A stretch of 57,408 nucleotides of DNA from Anaerolineae bacterium. Its GTDB lineage: Bacteria; Chloroflexota; Anaerolineae; Promineifilales; Promineifilaceae. This document shows, one piece after another, positions 40,782 to 48,213 of the stretch; positions within the stretch are counted from its first letter, which is position 1; each line of letters opens with the position of its first letter. The notes beneath the pieces are model-generated. The model was not told the DNA's origin. It saw nothing but the letters and a program-made list of their open reading frames with translations, and made no database searches. The position numbers and the translations under genes are program-made. The DNA is taken from assembly GCA_020848035.1 (NCBI GenBank), contig JADLAX010000012.1:1-57408 (forward strand), given 5' to 3'.

Positions 40782-40812
40782 CTCTGCGCCCTCCGCGCTC
40801 TCCGCGGTGAAA
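40782..40812. repeat. Right 31-bp inverted repeat around the GxxExxY gene
   Basis: CTCTGCGCCCTCCGCGCTC and the following TCCGCGGTGAAA are the complement of the left arm at 40356-40386 with a few mismatches. It ends 3 bases before the ABC ATPase start. Confidence 0.8.
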
Positions 40813-40815
40813 AAA

Positions 40816-41778
40816 ATGACTGAAATCATCAAAGTCACCAACTTAAGCAAGACGTACCAAAGCCGGGGCAAGGTGGTAACGGCCGTTTCCCACATCACTT
40901 TTTCGGTGCGCGAGGGCGAGCTGTTTGGCCTGTTTGGCCCCAACGGCGCGGGCAAAAGCACGATTGTGCGTATGTTGACGACTTTGCTGGCACCGACAGG
41001 GGGAACGGCCACAGTCAACGGCTTCGATGTGGTGCGACAAGAGATGCAGGTGCGGGCGTCGATTGGGCTGGTGACGGCGGATGAACGGTCGTTTTACGGC
41101 CGTCTGACCGCCCGGCAAAATTTACAGTTTTACGCCGCCATGCAAAACGTGCCGCGTCGGCAAATTGCCACGCGCATTGGCGAAGTCCTGGACATCTTTG
41201 GTTTAACTCACAAAGCCAATGCGCCAACCCAATCGCTCTCCACCGGGCAAAAGCAGCGGCTGAACATCGCCCGCGCCCTCATCCACAATCCACCCATTTT
41301 GTTTCTGGACGAGCCGACCAAGAGCATGGACGTGCAAACCAGCGACTTTGTCAAGGCGCTCATCCGCGACGAGCTGGTGAACCGGCAGGGCAAAACGGTG
41401 GTGTTCATCAGCCACGAGCTGTACGAGATGGAAAATTTTTGCGACCGGGTCATCATTTTGGCCAACGGCACCGTGCAGGCGGTGGGCACGCCCGCCGAGC
41501 TGGGGGCGCGGCTGCCCCGCCGCGCCCTGTTCCGATTGGTCGTCGAAGGCAATCCCGAGGCGCTGACGCAAAGCTGGCAGGCGCTGCACGGCGTGGAGTC
41601 TGTGACGGAAATCTCACGCGGCGCAACCCAGACGACGTTTGATATTGCCCTGGCGGATGAGCGGGTTTGGTTTGGGGTGTTGGCGGTGATTGAGGAGGGA
41701 AACGGCCGTCTCGAATCCTACCACCGCGCCGACGACGAATCCCTGCGCCGCATCGTGGCCCATTTTAGTGGAGATTAG
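40816..41778 (+). CDS. ABC-2 type transporter ATPase
   Basis: The 320-residue protein has Walker A GPNGAGKST, an LSTGQKQRL signature, Walker B PILFLDEPTKSMD and a switch His in FISHEL. After residue 230 a C-terminal regulatory extension follows, as in NatA/CcmA-like exporters. It pairs with the permease encoded 67 bases downstream. In this context it could export the peptide product. A GTG nine bases earlier is an alternative start; no clear ribosome site is present because the inverted repeat ends there. Confidence 0.9.
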   Translation: MTEIIKVTNLSKTYQSRGKVVTAVSHITFSVREGELFGLFGPNGAGKSTIVRMLTTLLAPTGGTATVNGFDVVRQEMQVRASIGLVTADERSFYGRLTARQNLQFYAAMQNVPRRQIATRIGEVLDIFGLTHKANAPTQSLSTGQKQRLNIARALIHNPPILFLDEPTKSMDVQTSDFVKALIRDELVNRQGKTVVFISHELYEMENFCDRVIILANGTVQAVGTPAELGARLPRRALFRLVVEGNPEALTQSWQALHGVESVTEISRGATQTTFDIALADERVWFGVLAVIEEGNGRLESYHRADDESLRRIVAHFSGD

Positions 41779-41835
41779 AGATTGGAGACTGGAGATTAGA
41801 GATTGGCAATCTCCAGTCTCCAGTCTCCAATCTCC
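41769..41835. repeat. GGAGATT/AATCTCC inverted-repeat hairpin (second copy)
   Basis: GGAGATTAGAGATTGGAGACT repeats and its complement form a long hairpin that begins in the last codons of the ABC ATPase gene and ends before the permease. It could reduce permease expression relative to the ATPase. Confidence 0.75.
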
Positions 41836-41845
41836 TAAAAATCGC

Positions 41846-42640
41846 ATGCAAAAGCTACTCGCCTTAATCACCCACAACTTTCGCCTGGCCTGGGCGTACA
41901 AGCTGAACTTTGTCACCCGCTACCTGGGGATGATTATTTCGGTGCTGCTCTTTTTCTTTTTGGATCAGCTTTTGCAGCGTGGCGGCGCGGGCCAGGTGGA
42001 GGGCGGTACATACTTCACCTTTTTGATCATCGGCGGGGCCTTTTCCAAGTTTTTGGAGCTGAGCAGTCACGCCTTTTCCGCCAATCTGCGCGAGGAGATG
42101 CTGCAAGGCACCATCGAGCCGCTGCTGGTGACGGCGACGCCAGTGACGCTTGCGCTGCTGGGCCCGTCGTCGTGGATGCTGCTGGAGGGGGTGCTGCTGG
42201 TGCTGATTCAGCTGGGGGTGGGTACGGCCGTTGGTGCCGATTTCTCACAGGCGAATTGGGGAACGGCCGTCCTCGTCCTGCTCGTTTCGCTCTCCAGTTT
42301 AATCAGCTACGGCATTTTTTCGGCGGCGTTTGTGATTGTGTTTAAGCGGGGCGACCCGATGAACTGGTTCATCAACTCGGTGGCCTACGTCTTTAGCGGC
42401 GTTTTTTTTCCGGTGGAACTGCTGCCCGGCTGGCTGCGGATCATCAGCTATGCCCTGCCGTTTACCTACGCTTTGCGCGCCCTGCGCGGGTCGCTGATGC
42501 GCGGCGAGACGGTGGTTGAGGTTGGCGGGGACTTGCTGGTGTTGGGGGGATTTACGGCCGTACTCCTCCCCCTCTCTTTCTTCGCCCTGCGCTACGCCAT
42601 CCGCCACCTGAAGCAGACCGGAGAGTTGGCACACTATTAG
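41846..42640 (+). CDS. ABC-2 type transporter permease
   Basis: The 264-residue protein has six hydrophobic helices and the ABC-2 signature FSGVFFPVELLPGWLRIISYALPFTYALRALRG near residue 190. It forms a dimeric export channel with the upstream ATPase. ATG 41846 lies just after the hairpin. No further gene follows on this strand for 187 bases; that gap shows nothing beyond a possible leader for the histidine kinase. Confidence 0.9.
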   Translation: MQKLLALITHNFRLAWAYKLNFVTRYLGMIISVLLFFFLDQLLQRGGAGQVEGGTYFTFLIIGGAFSKFLELSSHAFSANLREEMLQGTIEPLLVTATPVTLALLGPSSWMLLEGVLLVLIQLGVGTAVGADFSQANWGTAVLVLLVSLSSLISYGIFSAAFVIVFKRGDPMNWFINSVAYVFSGVFFPVELLPGWLRIISYALPFTYALRALRGSLMRGETVVEVGGDLLVLGGFTAVLLPLSFFALRYAIRHLKQTGELAHY

Positions 42641-42827
42641 TTGATGGTTGGTGAGTAGTAACAGCCAAGGTCTCACTTAAAACGTTGATGCCAATGCCTG
42701 GCCAGCTAAATCCTGTCGCAGTTGGGAATGGGCAATCATGGGCATCGACTGCAGAAAGAACAAAATGGTACGCGCGTCGAGTCTTATGTACATACATCCA
42801 TCGGGGAAATTTTAGGAGAAGTTACTA

Positions 42828-45800
42828 ATGAATGATCCGCAACCATTTAAGCCAGGACCTATCCTCACGCAGATCAGTCCGCAAGATGTCCTAAGTTCAT
42901 CCCCTTGGCACTTAATCCGCATTCTTGTTGTCTCAGTTTTTGCTGTCGAACTGGCAATTATGCTCCTGCTTGAGCCACTTCTTTTCGATATAGATACTTC
43001 GTTTTGGGAAAATCTATTCGAAGGGTTGCTTGACGCTTCGCTTCTCTCATTCGTCGTATTTCCTATTCTTTACTACTATGCGTTTAAACCATTGGTCATT
43101 CTTATCGAGCGGTACCAACAAACAGAACGTGCCCTGGACACTGTAAACACCTTTTTAGAAATAGTGTTCGCCAGTCTTACCGATGGCGTGATTGTAGTAA
43201 ATAAAGCGGATTACCACATAATGTCATGCAATCGCATGGCCGAGAAACTTTTGGGCCAGCCGCAAAGCCATTTAATCGGGGGGAATATTCAGCTTTTTCT
43301 CAATCTAGATGAAACTGATTGGTTCAGATTACAGGGTGAAATCGAAACGAGTCTGTCCTCGGGAAGAATTTTTCGGACAGAAATAGCTCTAAACCCGCGG
43401 AAAGAGCTTGGATATGTAGCAGAACTTACGGTCAACCGGATCGAGTCAGCCTATGAAGCAAACACGTTACAGGTCTATGTCGTTCGAGATATCTCCGAGA
43501 GAATTAAGTCCCAGGAACAGCTTCTCCTACAGACAACAGCCCTTGAAGCTGCAGCAAATGGCATCATGATCACCAACAATGATGGTCTCATAGAATGGAT
43601 CAATCCAGCACTCATGGAAATGACAGGGTTTTCCTTTGAAGAACTGGTTGGGAAAGACGCCAGGATTTTCAACTCAGGTTCTCATGAGACGAAAGATTCT
43701 AGTGCCATATTTCAAGCCATTCAAGCTGGTAATGTGTGGTCTGGCGAATTGATGAATCAGCGAAAAGATGGCTCATTTTATATTGAACACCAGTCTATAG
43801 CCCCTGTACGCAACAAAAATCATGAGATAACCCATTTTATTGCCATAAAAGAGAATATTACAGAGCGAAAACAGGCAGAAATCCAGATGCAACGGCGTAA
43901 CCAAGAGCTGGTGATGCTTGGTCAATTGGGACAATCGGTGGTATCGAGTTTGGAACTGCCGCATATTCTAGCTAATGTCATTGTCCAGGTAATGCCGCTA
44001 ATAGGCGCAGAATGTCTATCAATTATTTTGCGTGAAGACGATCATTTAACGTATGCCGCCACGGCAGGCCAGGAAACAGAGATGATGCAGGGAGCGCATG
44101 TTTCTATCGATAAGGGAGTACCTGGAGAAGTGCTGCGTACAGGGCAGTTGGTACATGTGACCGGAAACAATAGCAAGTTTAATTTATCCGATAATGGTCC
44201 TTGCAGTCCCCAGTCACTCATCGCCGTACCTTTAGCACTCGGTCACAATCAACTGGGACTCATTCAGGCAAGCCACCGGCAGCCACAAGCCTTTGATGAC
44301 GGGAGTATTCGCACTTTGATGACGGCCGCCAACTGGGCTGCTATTGCCATAAGCCACGCTAACCAGTTAGAAGAAATTCGTCACCAGCTAAATGAGGCAG
44401 CGACGCTGGCGGCCATTAATCAATCACTTAATGAAACGCTCGATTTGGACAACGTTTTACAACTCATTGCCGACTCAACCCCCAAGCTGCTCAACCAGGC
44501 AGATGGTGTTGTTATCCATCTGCGAAATGACAGTGAAAATTTTCTTACACCGGCTATTTGGAGTGGTCACTCAGTTAAGGATTATTCTTCTCTTTTTCTG
44601 GAACTCAATAAAGGTCTGGTTTATGAAGTATTTCGCGAGGGGAAACTGATCAATTTGCCTGATGTCAGTCAAACGCCATATGCTGACACGTTCCCGCATA
44701 GCGATATGCCTGCCTCACTGGTGATTGTGCCCTTAAAAAGTGGCAGTCACCAATTAGGTACGATCATTGTGCAAAACCAGACCAGGCCCCATGCCTTTAC
44801 AGCGAAGGATGAGCGCCTGCTGCTGCGTTTGGCGGATTCAGCAGCAGTAGCCATCAACACAGTCAGGCTTTACCAATCAGAACGAGCACAACGACAACAG
44901 GCCGAATATATGGCTCGAACGGCCGTTGCGCTTAGCCAAAGCCTGGAAATGGATGAGGTGCTGTCAACAATCCTCAAGCATGCTTCAGAAATAGTGGAGG
45001 GGTTGGAAACGGCCGTTTTTTTGCTGCGTGATGACCGAATCTTCCGTTCCCAGTACAGCCAATCGGCCAAACCAAACCGACAACTTTCCCTCGTTTTACA
45101 AAAGCTTGTGGCCCCCGATGGGATAAATGCTTCACCGTCACTCAAGCGTATAATGAAAACCGGCAAACCAACGTTCATTATCAATAACCCGGAGCATGAC
45201 GCAGTTGAAGTGAACTTAAGCACCCCCAATCAGCCCGTGTGTGTGGCTGCCCCGCTACGTATCACCGCAGAAACCGCCGGGTTTGTGATATTCCAGAGTA
45301 ATAAGCCAGGTATCTTTAACCACTTCACGATGAGCCAGATAGAACTTTTGGCTTCTCAAGCCTCCTTAGCCGTGCAAAACGCCCTTCTTTTTAATGATCT
45401 GAGTGAAATACTAAAAAAAGAACAGTCGACCCGGGCTCAGTTGGTTCAGGCACAAAAGCTGTCAGCGTTGGGGCGTATGGTAGCCTCCGTAGCACACGAG
45501 CTGAATAATCCTTTGCAGACCATCAAAAATTGCTTATTCTTAATACAGCAAGATTTAGGAGAAGAAACAGATACACAAGCTTATCTTGAGATGGCTTTGT
45601 CAGAGTCCAACAGACTGACAAATTTAGTGGTGCAGCTGCGGGACGTTTATCGCCCAGCCAGCAGCGATAAACCGCATCAGGTGTCCTTGTCAGACATTAT
45701 TGGACAGGTATATTTGATCTTACGGCAGCATCTCAAACAAAATAACATTAATTACCTGTTTACCCCCGCTGATTCACCGTTGTGGGTTTTAGGCGATGCG

Positions 45801-46121
45801 AATCAGCTAAAACAAGTGGTTATCAATATCTGCCTGAATGCTATAGATGCCATGTTACCCGATGGGGGAACGTTGTCTCTATTTCCTGTAATGAAACAAG
45901 ACAAAGTAGGGGTGGCGATCCAGGACACCGGTATAGGTATCGCTGAAACTGATAAAGAAAAATTGTTTGAGCCTTTCTTTACGACCAAGGATACAGGATC
46001 TGGCTTAGGGTTAGCGATTTGCTATGATATTATGCAAAAATATGATGGGTATATTGATGTGCAAAGTTCGCCGGGCAAGGGATCAACTTTCACAGTTTGG
46101 CTGCCTGCGCTGACAGAATAA
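42828..46121 (+). CDS. Membrane-anchored PAS/GAF sensor histidine kinase
   Basis: This 1097-residue kinase has two membrane helices near residues 27-47 and 63-87, two PAS domains (about 105-225 and 230-350; WINPALMEMTGFSFEELVGKD), and three GAF-like domains (about 375-870). A HisKA domain follows with phospho-acceptor His near 890 (SVAHELNNPLQ). The ATPase has the N box (NICLNAIDAM), G1 (DTGIGIAE) and G2 (GSGLGLAICY). ATG has TAGGAGAAG upstream. The GC content is lower than its neighbours, with only two ACGGCCGT sites. It is followed by its response regulator. Confidence 0.93.
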   Translation: MNDPQPFKPGPILTQISPQDVLSSSPWHLIRILVVSVFAVELAIMLLLEPLLFDIDTSFWENLFEGLLDASLLSFVVFPILYYYAFKPLVILIERYQQTERALDTVNTFLEIVFASLTDGVIVVNKADYHIMSCNRMAEKLLGQPQSHLIGGNIQLFLNLDETDWFRLQGEIETSLSSGRIFRTEIALNPRKELGYVAELTVNRIESAYEANTLQVYVVRDISERIKSQEQLLLQTTALEAAANGIMITNNDGLIEWINPALMEMTGFSFEELVGKDARIFNSGSHETKDSSAIFQAIQAGNVWSGELMNQRKDGSFYIEHQSIAPVRNKNHEITHFIAIKENITERKQAEIQMQRRNQELVMLGQLGQSVVSSLELPHILANVIVQVMPLIGAECLSIILREDDHLTYAATAGQETEMMQGAHVSIDKGVPGEVLRTGQLVHVTGNNSKFNLSDNGPCSPQSLIAVPLALGHNQLGLIQASHRQPQAFDDGSIRTLMTAANWAAIAISHANQLEEIRHQLNEAATLAAINQSLNETLDLDNVLQLIADSTPKLLNQADGVVIHLRNDSENFLTPAIWSGHSVKDYSSLFLELNKGLVYEVFREGKLINLPDVSQTPYADTFPHSDMPASLVIVPLKSGSHQLGTIIVQNQTRPHAFTAKDERLLLRLADSAAVAINTVRLYQSERAQRQQAEYMARTAVALSQSLEMDEVLSTILKHASEIVEGLETAVFLLRDDRIFRSQYSQSAKPNRQLSLVLQKLVAPDGINASPSLKRIMKTGKPTFIINNPEHDAVEVNLSTPNQPVCVAAPLRITAETAGFVIFQSNKPGIFNHFTMSQIELLASQASLAVQNALLFNDLSEILKKEQSTRAQLVQAQKLSALGRMVASVAHELNNPLQTIKNCLFLIQQDLGEETDTQAYLEMALSESNRLTNLVVQLRDVYRPASSDKPHQVSLSDIIGQVYLILRQHLKQNNINYLFTPADSPLWVLGDANQLKQVVINICLNAIDAMLPDGGTLSLFPVMKQDKVGVAIQDTGIGIAETDKEKLFEPFFTTKDTGSGLGLAICYDIMQKYDGYIDVQSSPGKGSTFTVWLPALTE

Positions 46122-46139
46122 CCGTCGAGGATGTTTGTT

Positions 46140-46937
46140 ATGGATTCCAAATATTCCATCTTGATCGTTGATGACGAACCCAATTTAGGAGCTACGTTAA
46201 GCCTTATCTTGCAGCGTGAAGGGTATACCGTAACCACTGCGGGCAATGCCGAAGAAGCTCACGAAAAACTGCGAATAAATCATTTCGATCTTGTTTTTTT
46301 AGACATAAAAATGCCTGGAAAGAGCGGCCTTATCCTTTTAACCGAGGTTAAACAGCTCTTCCCAGATTTGCCTGTTTTGTTGCTGACCGCCTTCGCCAGT
46401 TTGGACTCTGCCATCGAGGCGGTGCGGCGCGGTGCAGCCGACTATCTGCTAAAACCAATTGATCCGGCTCAAATATTGTCGCGCGTCAAGCAAGTCTTGT
46501 TAGCGCAGCAACCTCACCGCCGCCGCGTTATCATGAACGAGATGCAGCGCCTGCTCGGTGAACTTCACCAGATTGATGGCTTAAAAACTCAACCGGTGCC
46601 AAAATATGCCGCTCCAGATGTAAACCCCGAAAGATATTTGCAACGCGGTCCTTTTATCCTCGATTTATATGCTCGCGCGGTCTCCTTAAATGGCGAGGAA
46701 CTATCATTAACCCCCACAGGTTTTGACTACTTAACCGTGCTGCTTCGCTTTTCACCCAACACGTTGGGGTATCAGAAGCTGGTAGTAGAAGCGCAAGGTT
46801 ATGAAATCACGCCCATTGAAGCAAAAGAAGTAACCCGGTGGCGAATTCATGAACTGCGCAAAGCGATTGAGAGCGATTCGCGCAATCCCCGTTTTCTCAT
46901 CACGGTACGTGGCAAAGGATATCGCCTGGTTACATAA
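46140..46937 (+). CDS. OmpR/PhoB-type response regulator
   Basis: The 265-residue protein has a receiver domain (ILIVDDEPN; phospho-acceptor in LVFLDIKMPG, Asp55 from this start; Lys in YLLKPID) and a C-terminal winged helix of OmpR type (residues about 165-265), ending VRGKGYRLV. The ATG at 46140 is 9 bases after GAGG, while the earlier ATG at 46131 abuts that site, so 46140 is preferred. It is the cognate regulator of the upstream kinase; targets are unknown. Confidence 0.93.
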   Translation: MDSKYSILIVDDEPNLGATLSLILQREGYTVTTAGNAEEAHEKLRINHFDLVFLDIKMPGKSGLILLTEVKQLFPDLPVLLLTAFASLDSAIEAVRRGAADYLLKPIDPAQILSRVKQVLLAQQPHRRRVIMNEMQRLLGELHQIDGLKTQPVPKYAAPDVNPERYLQRGPFILDLYARAVSLNGEELSLTPTGFDYLTVLLRFSPNTLGYQKLVVEAQGYEITPIEAKEVTRWRIHELRKAIESDSRNPRFLITVRGKGYRLVT

Positions 46938-46952
46938 ACTTTCGATTCAGAA

Positions 46953-48143
46953 CTATGGCCTTTGAAACGCAGCAAGGGTACCTTCTTGGTCCACTAAAAA
47001 GAGCCAACCATCGCCGAGGGTGAGAGGGACGCGGGCGCGCGGTTGGGGCGTCGTTTGCCAGCGCAGAGCCCCGTTGGTGAGATCGAGGGCGTAGAACCGG
47101 TTGTCATTACCTTGAAAATAAGCAAAGTTATCATCGAGCGTCGGTTCGGTGCGGGGAGCGTTAAACACACCGTCGAGCTGCGTTTGCCATACGGCCGTTC
47201 CCGTTTCACCGGCCACCCCATGCACAAACCCGTTGTCGCTGCCAAAATAAAGCACGCTGTCCTGCTCGCTAAAACCAGGCGACCAATTTTCTGTCGGATA
47301 CTCCCAACGGAGTTCACCGGAACGGCCGTCCAAGCCGTAAACCATATCCGTATACGCCAGCAAAAATAGAGTGTTTGCATCCGCTGCAAGTGATTTGATG
47401 AAACCGTCCTGCCGTTCCGTTTGCCACTGCAATTCCCCCGTGACCTGATCAAAAGCGTACAGACGCAATAAGCCGCCCTCTTCTACATCGGTTTCTGGCT
47501 GCAAGAAGCTGCCACCCACAAACAGCTGGAGCCCATTACTGGCAGGCGTGGTGAGGCTGTAAACGGCCGTTTCCTGAGCCCACTTTACCTCCCCAGAATG
47601 AATCGCGACAGCATACACCCAGGCGCTGCCCTCGGGATTAGGCGTGATGCCTGGACCGACAAAAGCGGTACCCGCGAATACCGTATCCGCCGTTAGCCGG
47701 GGAGCCCAAAGAAGATCGCCTACCAACGGCAGCTGCCACAGCAGCATCCCGTTCACCGGATTTAGAGCGGTCATTTGCCCTGGGCTGCCCACCACCACCA
47801 CCGATTCATTAGCCGCCAGCGAACGGGGCCAAATGCCAGTGGGTAACCTCACTTCCCACCTGGTAGCTCCAGTAGCAGGATCAAGGGCGAAGACGGCCGT
47901 ATCTACAACCACAAACAGATTTCCGGCGGCATAGGCGGCTGGCCCTTTTAACCCGGTGCCAAACGGCCGTTGCCAGATAAGCTCTGGCAAAGCGGTAGCT
48001 TCTGTCGCCAGAGACGAGACTGAGGGTGTGGGTGAAACGGCCGTAGCGTGGGAAGGCACGGTCGCTCCAGACTGTGCCGACGGCGCAGATGCACAGCCAA
48101 GCAGCAGCGACATCACGGCAAAAAACAGCACCCAATAACGCAC
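46953..48143 (-). CDS. PQQ-like beta-propeller lipoprotein
   Basis: The 396-residue product has a signal peptide with lipobox LLGC and a Ser/Thr linker, then repeated propeller blades with the WxxQ/GxxRWE pattern (ATGATRWEV, NGMLLWQLPL, SGEVKWAQE, SGELRWEYP, NGALRWQT). These resemble BamB and quinoprotein propellers, but no PQQ-binding residues are evident. GTG 48143 is preceded by GAGG at good spacing; the frame extends 66 bases upstream. It is convergent with the response regulator, with only 15 bases between the stops. Confidence 0.8.
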   Translation of the reverse strand: MRYWVLFFAVMSLLLGCASAPSAQSGATVPSHATAVSPTPSVSSLATEATALPELIWQRPFGTGLKGPAAYAAGNLFVVVDTAVFALDPATGATRWEVRLPTGIWPRSLAANESVVVVGSPGQMTALNPVNGMLLWQLPLVGDLLWAPRLTADTVFAGTAFVGPGITPNPEGSAWVYAVAIHSGEVKWAQETAVYSLTTPASNGLQLFVGGSFLQPETDVEEGGLLRLYAFDQVTGELQWQTERQDGFIKSLAADANTLFLLAYTDMVYGLDGRSGELRWEYPTENWSPGFSEQDSVLYFGSDNGFVHGVAGETGTAVWQTQLDGVFNAPRTEPTLDDNFAYFQGNDNRFYALDLTNGALRWQTTPQPRARVPLTLGDGWLFLVDQEGTLAAFQRP

Positions 48144-48213
48144 ATAGCACCTCAACCAGGCAAGGAAAGAGTGGCCCAATCTGGGAGATCGGACCACTCC
48201 ACACCACAATCAA

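Noticed and set aside
28696..42640. A standard lasso-peptide cluster
   Set aside because: No asparagine-synthetase-like cyclase, transglutaminase-like protease or RRE protein is visible, and the peptide has no room for a ring-forming core.
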